A stretch of DNA of 64,000 bases. It comes from Candidatus Caenarcanales bacterium (GTDB lineage Bacteria > Cyanobacteriota > Vampirovibrionia > LMEP-6097). The stretch is taken from contig JABSOS010000002.1 in the NCBI GenBank assembly GCA_013216135.1, forward strand, positions 62,001-126,000, given 5' to 3'. The translations under genes and the position numbers were made by a program. The notes below the pieces were generated by a model, which worked only from the letters and a program-made list of their open reading frames with translations, had not been told where the DNA came from and did not search any database. Position 1 is the first letter of the stretch. Each line of letters starts with the position of its first letter. Below are positions 54,074-62,207 of this stretch, piece by piece.

Positions 54074-55168
54074 TTGAAAAATTTAATATACCTAGGCACA
54101 TCAATAATTAACCAGAGAAGCAACCCACTTGCATCTAAGCTTAGGTATTGTACAGCTAGAGAACTAAGTAAAATTAAAGTTTCACACGATGACTACGAAG
54201 CTTTTTTAAATTATTTAAAGCAAGAGAATAAAGAAATTAAAGAGATAGCTTTAATTTCAACTTGTAATCGTTTTGAATTTGTTATTTTTCTTCATGAGCA
54301 TATTGATGGACTCGACGCTGCAGCAGATAAAATCAAAAGTTCAATATTCAGATTTCTTGAAAAAGAATTTGAGATGTCACTATTATTTGAAAATGAAGCT
54401 AGGCTTCAAATTTTAAGAACTTATTGTGGTTTGAATAGTGGTCTAGTAGGAGAATCTGAAATTTGTTTACAAGTGAGCGGTGCTTTTAAACAAGCTATTA
54501 ATTTAGGACTGTTAGAAGAACATGGGTTAGAGCTATTAAAAGAAGCTCAAATTTTAAGAAACTTTTTTAATGAAGAAATTTATCTAAAGCCAATCTCTTA
54601 TTGTGAAATTGCTATAGAGAAAGCTTTTAGAAGCTTATCATTAATATCTCCTCTTAAATCAGTTTGTATTTTAGGTTCTGGTAGTACTGCCATCCAATCA
54701 GGCTTAGCTTTAGTGAAAAATAAAATTCCAGCATCTAATATAACTCTTATCCATAGGGTAAGTTCATCCTCTCAACAAATCGAATACTTTAAATCTAAAC
54801 GAGAATTAGATGGAATGAATTTTGTTCGTTCTAAGAAACACGGATATAAAACCCCTAAAATTGCAAATTTATGTTCAGTAAACGATTTGATAGTTTTTGG
54901 GATTGATGCAAAAAACCCTGTTGTAGAATTTCCAGAAAGATGTAATCAAGTAATATTTGACTTTAATTCCAATCCTTCATGCAGCTTCTCTAGCAATAGA
55001 AAACATGAAAACTATTTCCCACTAAATGACCTTGACGCATTTGTTCGTGAATATTCTTACAGACAGAATAATGACTTTGAATTATCTTCAAGATTGAATT
55101 TTGGTGAAAGATATATTCAACACCATATTAAAAATAACGTTAAAACCTTTTCTTCCAGCTTAGTTTAG
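54074..55168 (+). CDS. hemA: Divergent glutamyl-tRNA reductase-like protein
   Basis: The 364-residue protein carries the HemA active-site motif ISTCNRFEF (Cys64), the second conserved block GLVGESEICLQVSGAF near residue 136, and a NADPH-type Rossmann motif LGSGSTAIQSGL near 206. Glutamyl-tRNA reductase makes glutamate-1-semialdehyde for haem. This protein is shorter than usual (about 420) and its N-terminus (LGTSIINQRSN) departs from the normal GxxHKTAP pattern, so activity is uncertain. The start is TTG at 54074. Its end overlaps the convergent pentapeptide-repeat gene by 29 bp. Confidence 0.7.
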   Translation: MKNLIYLGTSIINQRSNPLASKLRYCTARELSKIKVSHDDYEAFLNYLKQENKEIKEIALISTCNRFEFVIFLHEHIDGLDAAADKIKSSIFRFLEKEFEMSLLFENEARLQILRTYCGLNSGLVGESEICLQVSGAFKQAINLGLLEEHGLELLKEAQILRNFFNEEIYLKPISYCEIAIEKAFRSLSLISPLKSVCILGSGSTAIQSGLALVKNKIPASNITLIHRVSSSSQQIEYFKSKRELDGMNFVRSKKHGYKTPKIANLCSVNDLIVFGIDAKNPVVEFPERCNQVIFDFNSNPSCSFSSNRKHENYFPLNDLDAFVREYSYRQNNDFELSSRLNFGERYIQHHIKNNVKTFSSSLV

Positions 55169-56762
55169 ATTTGTTAACCCATTCTGGTAAGCTTGCTGCT
55201 CTATGAGATTTATCTGCTGCTTCTAACTGTTCAATAGTTAATTCTTCTGCATCCTTTAACAATGCTTTTTGTACTTGAGCATGACTAAAGTTTGCATTTT
55301 GAACATTTGCTCCTCTAAAGTTTGCTCCATGTAAAATTGCTTCCTCAAAATTCACTCCTGTTAAATCAGCACCTCTAAAATCTACAGCAGTAAGGTTTGC
55401 GCCTTTAAAATTAGCATTCTTCAGCTTCGCCTGACTAAAGTTAGCACCTAAAAGAAATGCATCCCTGAAGTTAGTACTAAAAGCTAAAGCCCCATTAAAC
55501 TGGGCTTCTTTCATCTCAATTTCCTTAAAATTAACCCCAGCAAGAAAACTCTTAGTAAAGTTAGCAAGTTCCCCTTTAGCTCCATAGAAATTAGCATTCG
55601 TTAGATCAGTCTCAATAAATTTCACATGGCAAACCTTAGACCTGATAAAACTAGAATCCCTTAGATCTGCTAAACTCAAATCAGAGCCTTCTAACTGCGC
55701 CCCTCTAAACTGAGCATCCTCAATATAAACACCCATTAAATTTACCCCTTTCATGTTACTTTGGATAAATTTATTTAAATATTTAAAATCTACAGACCTT
55801 AAATCTAAACCTGATAGATTTATTTTTTCAGTATATTCAGTTCCCCTAGCAGAAACTTTGCCTAAATCTTGCTCTTCTAATATAAGTAATAACTGGTCAT
55901 TTGTTATTAAACCAGGATACTTATCGCTCATAATAATTTCTTTTTTCTTTTCATGATGGTGATGAAGAGGAAGATCTGTATGATCTAAATATTTCTCTGG
56001 ATGCTTAACATAGTTACGGATTATATCCTTAACCTCTTCGTTAAATGGACCTTTAACACCTTCTGGTAATTTTCTATTAATTTTTATATAGCCTATTAGG
56101 TGTTTATAATCTTCCTGGTCATCAAACTTTAAAGACCAAACAAAAAATACAATTCCACCAATAAGCCCTATCACAATAAGCAACTGTAGTAGCTTACTCT
56201 TAGCAATTGCTTCAAAATCACTGACAGTGTTTACTTGATATTTTATATACTTATCAAAACGTTCAAAAACATTTCTAGAGTTTATTCTTTCTAAAAACTC
56301 TTCATCAGTTAAAGCTTCATCAACTATCGTCAGGTCTTTTGATAGACTTTCTTTGATTTGTTTGATACTTGCTTGAGTCTCTTCAGCATCTTTAGAATCT
56401 TTACTTGGCTTATCAGCTTCTGACTTAGGAGCTTGCCCTTCTTCAGCAGCAGAAGCTTCTTCCTTAGGGTTAGAATCACTCTCCTCTGAACTATCTTCTG
56501 TTTCAGACTCCTCAGCTTTATCCTCAGAGTCAGATTCCACCTCTCCAGAATCAGCTTCTTCCTCTTCAGAATCATAAGTGGGACCTTCAGAAGCCTCTTC
56601 CTCAGAATCTTCTACTTCTCCAGTTTCATCTTCACCCACGTCAGTATCCTGCTCAGGAGTATCCTCAGCATTAACTTCTTCTGTCTCAGGTGCAGCTTCT
56701 TGATTATCTTCAGTTTGTTCTTCGTCTAAATCAGGAACTGCTTCTAGTTCTTCATCAGGCAT
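55140..56762 (-). CDS. Acidic membrane-anchored pentapeptide-repeat protein
   Basis: The 540-residue protein has three parts. Residues 1-135 are extremely rich in Glu, Asp and Ser and surely disordered. Residues 191-211 form one membrane helix (LLQLLIVIGLIGGIVFFVWS). From about 325 to 510 there are pentapeptide repeats of the A(D/N)(L/F)xx type (ANFKGANLTAVDFRGADLTG), which fold into a right-handed quadrilateral beta-helix. With no signal peptide, the acidic tail is probably in the cytoplasm and the repeats outside. The function of such proteins is mostly unknown. The gene follows tgt by 6 bp. Confidence 0.82.
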   Translation of the reverse strand: MPDEELEAVPDLDEEQTEDNQEAAPETEEVNAEDTPEQDTDVGEDETGEVEDSEEEASEGPTYDSEEEEADSGEVESDSEDKAEESETEDSSEESDSNPKEEASAAEEGQAPKSEADKPSKDSKDAEETQASIKQIKESLSKDLTIVDEALTDEEFLERINSRNVFERFDKYIKYQVNTVSDFEAIAKSKLLQLLIVIGLIGGIVFFVWSLKFDDQEDYKHLIGYIKINRKLPEGVKGPFNEEVKDIIRNYVKHPEKYLDHTDLPLHHHHEKKKEIIMSDKYPGLITNDQLLLILEEQDLGKVSARGTEYTEKINLSGLDLRSVDFKYLNKFIQSNMKGVNLMGVYIEDAQFRGAQLEGSDLSLADLRDSSFIRSKVCHVKFIETDLTNANFYGAKGELANFTKSFLAGVNFKEIEMKEAQFNGALAFSTNFRDAFLLGANFSQAKLKNANFKGANLTAVDFRGADLTGVNFEEAILHGANFRGANVQNANFSHAQVQKALLKDAEELTIEQLEAADKSHRAASLPEWVNKSKLSWKKRF

Positions 56763-56768
56763 TCATAT

Positions 56769-57869
56769 TTAGCTATTAAGGTACTTATCTGGATTAAAGG
56801 TACCATCTATAATATTCCCTCTAATTTGCTTAGCTAAATTTATCAAATAGGTCAAATTATGTATACTAAGCAAGGTTGCAGCCGTAGTCTCATTCACTTT
56901 CCATAGATGTCGGATATATGCTTTAGAGTGATTAGTGCACGCATAGCACTCACAACCTTCTACTAATGGACTAAAGTCTTCAGTGTATCTTTGATTTTTT
57001 ATTTGAAGTCTATTTCCATCCTTATCAAAGAAACTTCCATGCCTTGCTATTCGAGTAGGCATAACGCAGTCAAACATATCAATTCCAGCCGCTATAGCTT
57101 TAACAATATCTTCCTTAGTCCCAATTCCCATCAAGTATCTAGGTTTATTTTCAGGGAGTAAAGGAGTCGTATACTCTACAATCCTATCTATATCTTCTCT
57201 AGATTCACCGACAGAAACACCACCTATCGCAAAGCCAGGGACATCTTTAGAGCAAATATAATCCACACTTTCTTTTCGAAGATCTTCATAAATTCCACCC
57301 TGAACTATTAGAAATAGTGCTTGATCAGCTGCTCTTTTATGAGCAGAGACACATCTATCAGCCCAAGCGTGGGTTCTTTGCATAGCTTCTTTAGTTTCTT
57401 CATAGCTAGAATTACCCTGAGGGCAATGATCAAAAGCCATGATAATATCAGCCCCTAATTTATTTTGAGAATCAATAGAAACCTCTGGGCTCATAAAATG
57501 CTTCTGACCAGTAATCGTGTCTATAAACTCAGCACCTTCATCTGAGATCTTACATTTATTAATTCTCATCTGCGAAAAGATCTGGAAACCACCAGAGTCA
57601 GTAAGAAAAGGCATATGAAAATTAGTCCACTTATGAAGTCCACCTGCTTTAGCGATTAAATCTGGACCTGGTCTTAAAAATAAGTGATAGTTATTAGCAA
57701 GTGTAATCTCAGCACCAGTAGCTTCTACTTGACCATAAGTCATAGCTTTTACCGTACTTTGAGTGCCTACAGGCATGAAAACAGGAGTCTCAATTTCACC
57801 ATGAGGAGTAGAAATCACCCCAGCTCTTGCTTTTTTATCTTTTGCGATTAATTTATAGCTAACTGCCAC
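56769..57869 (-). CDS. tgt: tRNA-guanine transglycosylase
   Basis: The 366-residue enzyme has VGTQSTVKAMT and ANNYHLFLRPG near residues 34-67, the catalytic region FLTDSGGFQIFS with Asp91, and the second Asp in DMFDCVMPTRIARHG. The zinc site is formed by CECYACTNHSKAYIRHL near the C-terminus. It exchanges guanine 34 of GUN-anticodon tRNAs for preQ1 made by the queFCE operon 5 kb away, so the window covers late queuosine synthesis. It is divergent from the 58051 gene across a 181-bp AT-rich gap. Confidence 0.97.
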   Translation of the reverse strand: MAVSYKLIAKDKKARAGVISTPHGEIETPVFMPVGTQSTVKAMTYGQVEATGAEITLANNYHLFLRPGPDLIAKAGGLHKWTNFHMPFLTDSGGFQIFSQMRINKCKISDEGAEFIDTITGQKHFMSPEVSIDSQNKLGADIIMAFDHCPQGNSSYEETKEAMQRTHAWADRCVSAHKRAADQALFLIVQGGIYEDLRKESVDYICSKDVPGFAIGGVSVGESREDIDRIVEYTTPLLPENKPRYLMGIGTKEDIVKAIAAGIDMFDCVMPTRIARHGSFFDKDGNRLQIKNQRYTEDFSPLVEGCECYACTNHSKAYIRHLWKVNETTAATLLSIHNLTYLINLAKQIRGNIIDGTFNPDKYLNS

Positions 57870-57948
57870 AAAAAACTAGCTTAGCATGCAAAATCACAAA
57901 GAAAGTATCACGAAATACAAATTTAGTGTAAATTTAACCTAGAAATAA

Positions 57949-57959
57949 ACTTTGTATAT
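57949..57959 (+). promoter_or_regulatory. Promoter-like ACTTTGTATAT element
   Basis: The 11-mer is identical to the one before the 11026-11670 gene and ends 92 bp before the ATG at 58051. The leader between contains T-rich runs and a GGGAGAG ribosome-binding site. No gene lies in the 57870-58050 gap. Confidence 0.35.
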
Positions 57960-58050
57960 TTATAAGATTTTTTTCAAATTTTTTATCAATTATTTTTCTT
58001 ACAGCCCTTTTTATATTCAGAAGCAGTAAACAGCTTCAAGGGAGAGAAAA

Positions 58051-58758
58051 ATGTCACTAGAAAGTTTATCAAATTTAACAACAGCTCAAGCACCTACTAC
58101 TAAAACTGAAAATAAAGAAGGTGTACAAAATTCAGAAAAGAATCCAGTTGACGCTATATCATCACTAGGTGCTACTTCTACAGGTGACCCTAAAATTGAT
58201 GGCTTAATGAAAATGATATTTCAGTTTTTAGGTGGTTTTCTTGGAGATAATGGAGAAAAAACTGAAAAAGCAAATACAGAAGGATTAAAACCAGATCCAG
58301 AAACATTCATAGATAGAGATGGTAATGTAATACCTCTATCAGAAAGATCGGATGAGCAGCTAAAAGAGAGTGGAGATGAAATTCTCACAAAAGAGCTAGC
58401 TGAACAATTTAAACTCTTAGGTGAAGATCCAGAAAGTAAAGATGTAGATAAAGATTTAATGGCAAAAATCATTGCAGTTCAATCAGATAGAAATGGTTTA
58501 AGTGAAACTGAAGTTAGTGAATCTATAGACAGTCTTTTAGAAGAAGCAAGCATTACTGGAGAAGAAGCTACTGAAATTAAAGCTGAACTAACCCAGGGAA
58601 TTAAAAAGTTTAATGAAGGTGAAGTTGATCAATTTGGTAAAGATGGTGAAACCACAAAAGCAGAAGAAGACAGGACGGTATCAACAAAAGAATTTGATGC
58701 TAAGGAAAGTTTACCAAGTACGACAGCTTGGGAGCAAAAAGAAGCAGTCTTAGTCTAA
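58051..58758 (+). CDS. Hypothetical acidic protein with Ser/Thr-rich N-terminus
   Basis: I do not recognise this 235-residue protein. It starts MSLESLSNLTTAQAPTTKT, a Ser/Thr-rich, signal-peptide-free beginning. A short amphipathic helix follows near residue 50-65 (GLMKMIFQFLGGFLGD), and the rest is very acidic. A GGGAGAG site precedes the ATG, and a strong intrinsic terminator follows the stop, so it is a single-gene transcript that may be highly expressed. It stands between tgt and the flhA operon. Confidence 0.65.
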   Translation: MSLESLSNLTTAQAPTTKTENKEGVQNSEKNPVDAISSLGATSTGDPKIDGLMKMIFQFLGGFLGDNGEKTEKANTEGLKPDPETFIDRDGNVIPLSERSDEQLKESGDEILTKELAEQFKLLGEDPESKDVDKDLMAKIIAVQSDRNGLSETEVSESIDSLLEEASITGEEATEIKAELTQGIKKFNEGEVDQFGKDGETTKAEEDRTVSTKEFDAKESLPSTTAWEQKEAVLV

Positions 58759-58789
58759 ACATAAACAATTTACACTCGCGCACTCCATA

Positions 58790-58832
58790 AGCCAGCCCAC
58801 CTACCAGGGCTGGCTTTCCTCATTTTTTTTTC
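58790..58832 (+). terminator. Rho-independent terminator
   Basis: AGCCAGCCC and GGGCTGGCT form a perfect 9-bp GC-rich stem with an 8-nt loop, followed by TTCCTC and a run of nine T. It closes the 58051-58758 transcript. The remaining gap to 58963 contains the flhA-operon promoter region, with AT-rich palindromic stretches (CATATG...CATATATG). Confidence 0.93.
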
Positions 58833-58963
58833 AAAAAATATTAATTTAATAACTAAACCTTAACCAAAATCTGCTTTGATAACTCTAAAGTATAAGAATA
58901 CACATATGTCGATTTGGCATATATGATATTTGGGAATATAATATATACTAAGGAGTTAAAGTT

Positions 58964-59386
58964 TTGACTGAAGATAGAGACAAACAGATACCTTGCATAG
59001 TAGGGAAAGGTCTTGTCACTGCTAAAAGAGATATGATTAGAGTTCTAAAAGGCTATGATCACGTTAAGTTTATCGATGAAATCGATGGACAAGTAATGAT
59101 AGAAGACGAAGCTTATGTAGTAGAAGTCTTTGTTTCTGATTCAGAAGGAACTTTAGTGTTTAATAGAAGAATTCATATTAATGTTAATTCATTTGACTAC
59201 TTGAGAATCATAGAAAATCAACCAGGTACTGTAGAACTTGTTGACGGACATCGGGTACTTAAATTATATGCAATAACTGATCCATTCGATAACAAAGACA
59301 TCTTAATGAATGAAGTTATCGAAAATCGTAATAATTACGACGGTTATTACCAAGAAGAAGACATAATATTCGACGATGATTTCTAA
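58964..59386 (+). CDS. Hypothetical protein, first gene of the flhA operon
   Basis: The 140-residue acidic protein starts with TTG, backed by AAGGAG eight bases upstream. It has no signal peptide or membrane helix and looks like a small alpha/beta domain (GKGLVTAKRDMIRVLKGYD, VELVDGHRVLKLYA) with an acidic Tyr/Asp-rich tail. It overlaps the flhA start by 11 bp, which suggests coupled translation and a possible flagellar role. I recognise no family. Confidence 0.65.
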   Translation: MTEDRDKQIPCIVGKGLVTAKRDMIRVLKGYDHVKFIDEIDGQVMIEDEAYVVEVFVSDSEGTLVFNRRIHINVNSFDYLRIIENQPGTVELVDGHRVLKLYAITDPFDNKDILMNEVIENRNNYDGYYQEEDIIFDDDF

Positions 59387-61499
59387 CGCCATAAATCCGC
59401 AAAACGTAAAACAATTACTTAAATCTTTATTCACTAATCAATCTAATATTCTTGCGATCTTCGTAATTATCGTAATTGGTATCTTAATGGTACCTCTACC
59501 GACTTTTATAATTGACTTAGCTTTCGTTATTAATTTCTCCATGGCTATAGGGATTATGCTCGTTACTTTATACGTTAATGAGCCTCTAGAATTTAGTACT
59601 TTCCCGACTTTACTTTTAATCATAACTTTATCGAGACTAGCTCTTGAAATTAGTGCAACAAGATCTATATTGGTTGACGCTCATGCTGGTAATGTCATTC
59701 ACGCAATCGGAGAATTTGTTGTTGGTGGAAACTTTGTTGTCGGTATTATAATTTTCCTAATTTTATTTGTTGTTAACTTTATCGTCGTAACTCAAGGTGC
59801 AGGTAGAGTATCAGAGGTTGCAGCGAGATTTGCCTTAGATAGTATGCCAGGTAAACAACTTGCTGTTGATGCAGACTTAAACGCAGGTTTAATCGATGAA
59901 GCACAAGCTAAAGAACGAAGAAAATCCATCTCTAAAGAAGCTGACTTTTACTCTACTATGGATGGTGGTTCTAAGTTCGTAAAAGGTGATGCAACGGCAT
60001 CAATCATTATTGCACTTGTAAACATCATTGCTGGCTTTATCATAGGTATGGTTCAGCTCCAGATGTCAGCTGGAGAAGCTGCTTCACTATATACACTACT
60101 AACCATTGGTGAAGGTCTAGCCTCACAAATTCCAGCCTTAATAATTTCTGTTGCTACAGGTATCATCGTTACTCGTTCAAATCCAGAAGTACAATTTGCA
60201 GATGACTTAGGTTCTCAATTATTTAGACGTAAAGAAATCATTGGTATTGCAGCCCTTACTATGTTTGTTTTAGCAATAGGTATCAGAGGTGCTTTTTTAC
60301 CATTCATGATCGTTGCTATAGCTCTAGGATACTGGACTTACACAAAGTTCAAAAATGAAAAAGATGATATGGAAACAGCAGAAGCTAGTGAAGCTGCCTT
60401 AGAAGCAGAAAATGCTGAAGCTAGCCATCATGAAAAATTAAAGCAGAAAGAAAAGGACAATAGTCCTGAAGCAGTTCTTAAGCTTTTAAAAGTTGATCAA
60501 ATAGAATTAGAAATTGGTTATAAATTAGTAGGCCTAATCGATAAAAAACAAAATGGTGACCTGATGTCCAGAATTGGGCAAATCAGAAGGCAGATAATGG
60601 TAGAGATGGGTCTCCCTATGCCTCCAGTTAGAGTACACGATAACTTAGCTGAGCTAGGAGCAGATGACTATCAAGTAAAACTTCGCGGCTCTGTAATCTC
60701 TAAAGGTTCCGTAATGGTAGATTCTTTCCTCGCTGTTAACACAGGCTTAGTTGATCCTATGGCAGATGCGCTTAGAGGAAAGGAAACTGTAGAACCTAGT
60801 TATGGTCTACCAGCAACCTGGGTTAAGGGTGAAGAAAAAGATAGAGCTGAGTCACTTGGTTATACTGTCGCGACTCCATCTTCAGTTATAGCAACACATT
60901 TAACAGAAGTTATAAAAATCTTTGCTGGAGAGATTCTCACAAGACAAAGTCTTGTAGCCATGCTTGAAGAAGTAAAAGAGTTTAATGAGAGTATAGTTGA
61001 AGAAGTTAATTCTAATATAAGTAAAGGTGAACTTCTTGCAATATTAGCAGGACTTTTAGGTGAGCAAGTTTCTATCAGAGACTTTTCTACAGTACTTGAA
61101 CATATCGCAAATAATTCTAAGCTCAATAAAGACAAGGACTTTTTAGTTGAAAGAGTTAGAGAAGGCTTAGGTAGACAACTTGTCTTTCCATACCTAATAG
61201 ACGATATTTTAAATTGTATAACTTTCCACCCAAGCATCGAAGAAGAGATTGTAAAATCCTTACACCTAGATAAGCTTGCCCTAGACCCAGCTAAAGCAAA
61301 AGTAATTCTAGAACAAATAAATTTAGCTTTTGAAGAAGTCTCTGGACAAGGCTTCCCGCCAGTATTGCTTTGCAACGGAAAGATTCGTATGCCACTTAGA
61401 AAACTTTTAGAAAGGCAACTTCCACAAATGGCTATCATCGCCTACAGTGAAATCCCTACTAATATAGAAGCTCAATCTATCATGACCATAGGAGAATAA
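59376..61499 (+). CDS. flhA: Flagellar export apparatus protein FlhA
   Basis: The 707-residue protein has the FHIPEP family layout: about eight N-terminal membrane helices in the first 320 residues, with the conserved cytoplasmic loop GRVSEVAARFALDSMPGKQ, then ERRKSISKEADFYSTMDG and KFVKGDA. A long C-terminal cytoplasmic domain follows (KLDKLALDPAKAKVILEQ near its end). It forms the ring that takes flagellar substrates to the export gate. The same family includes SctV of virulence systems; I choose FlhA because flagellin is present and no secretion-system genes are seen. A lipoprotein gene begins right after its stop. Confidence 0.92.
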   Translation: MISNAINPQNVKQLLKSLFTNQSNILAIFVIIVIGILMVPLPTFIIDLAFVINFSMAIGIMLVTLYVNEPLEFSTFPTLLLIITLSRLALEISATRSILVDAHAGNVIHAIGEFVVGGNFVVGIIIFLILFVVNFIVVTQGAGRVSEVAARFALDSMPGKQLAVDADLNAGLIDEAQAKERRKSISKEADFYSTMDGGSKFVKGDATASIIIALVNIIAGFIIGMVQLQMSAGEAASLYTLLTIGEGLASQIPALIISVATGIIVTRSNPEVQFADDLGSQLFRRKEIIGIAALTMFVLAIGIRGAFLPFMIVAIALGYWTYTKFKNEKDDMETAEASEAALEAENAEASHHEKLKQKEKDNSPEAVLKLLKVDQIELEIGYKLVGLIDKKQNGDLMSRIGQIRRQIMVEMGLPMPPVRVHDNLAELGADDYQVKLRGSVISKGSVMVDSFLAVNTGLVDPMADALRGKETVEPSYGLPATWVKGEEKDRAESLGYTVATPSSVIATHLTEVIKIFAGEILTRQSLVAMLEEVKEFNESIVEEVNSNISKGELLAILAGLLGEQVSIRDFSTVLEHIANNSKLNKDKDFLVERVREGLGRQLVFPYLIDDILNCITFHPSIEEEIVKSLHLDKLALDPAKAKVILEQINLAFEEVSGQGFPPVLLCNGKIRMPLRKLLERQLPQMAIIAYSEIPTNIEAQSIMTIGE

Positions 61500-61500
61500 A

Positions 61501-61971
61501 ATGAAGAGAAAAACATTAATTCTAAGTCTAATAACATTAGTAATTTCACTAAGTGCTTGCTCAAATGAATTTGAGTCAGAAGCAAATAGCTGGGTTTATG
61601 TCACAACAACCCGCGAAGGAGTAAAAGCATTTATCGACTCTAATCGCTTAGAGTGCTTAGATAACATGTGTAAAGCCTGGACAAAACTTGAATTCCCTGA
61701 GGTTAAAAAAATGTCTGAAGATAAATTCCATGACAGCGATAACCCTCATATTAACTTAGCTTCAAAAAGAATCGATTCGATGAGATACTATTACTGTTTC
61801 ACGAATAGATCGATGATGACTTCTTACCAGATGTATGACGATAAAGGTAAACTAATTAATACCAAATGGATCAACCAACCTGAAATGGAACTAGTAAAGA
61901 AAAACACTTTAGAGTATGACTTATTTCAGCATGCCTGCAAACCTCTTTTAGAAGATGAAGAAGATGAGTAA
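61501..61971 (+). CDS. Small lipoprotein, surface-adhesin E-like
   Basis: The 156-residue protein has a lipoprotein signal (LVISLSAC, Cys20). The mature part begins with SWVYVTTTREGVKAFIDSNRL and contains four further Cys; the WxxV...G...FID opening and a central lysine-rich block resemble small surface-adhesin E-like lipoproteins. It follows flhA by one base (TAAAATG), so it belongs to that operon. The role is unknown. Confidence 0.65.
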   Translation: MKRKTLILSLITLVISLSACSNEFESEANSWVYVTTTREGVKAFIDSNRLECLDNMCKAWTKLEFPEVKKMSEDKFHDSDNPHINLASKRIDSMRYYYCFTNRSMMTSYQMYDDKGKLINTKWINQPEMELVKKNTLEYDLFQHACKPLLEDEEDE

Positions 61972-62142
61972 GCCCCCTTACTTAAGAAAGCCCATACAAA
62001 AGCTTAAGCAGAATAAAAAATTCATATTGTGTTATAAATGACAGATTTCTGTGTATAAAGTACATGAACAGAAAAAGAAAGGGGAAGCTTATGAACAGGA
62101 TTTTTTATATATCTCGGACAGAATAAAATTATTTAACTAGTT

Positions 62143-62170
62143 TTGTGTATTGAATTTAGAAGAGTATAAT
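62143..62170 (+). promoter_or_regulatory. Probable sigma-70-type promoter
   Basis: TTGTGT (62143-62148) and TATAAT (62165-62170) are 16 bp apart and lie 38 bp before the ATG at 62208. A GGGGGGAG ribosome-binding site follows. The rest of the 61972-62207 gap has no gene that I can support. Confidence 0.5.
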
Positions 62171-62207
62171 TAGTTATTAAATTTTAGAAAGACATTAGGG
62201 GGGAGCA

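Noticed and set aside
60860-61438. 192-codon ORF antisense to flhA
   Set aside because: It is a Ser/Leu-rich mirror of a strongly conserved coding region, the usual shadow pattern in AT-rich genes.
59376-61499. Virulence type III secretion protein SctV instead of FlhA
   Set aside because: The motifs do not separate the two by eye, but flagellin is present and no other injectisome gene is in the window.
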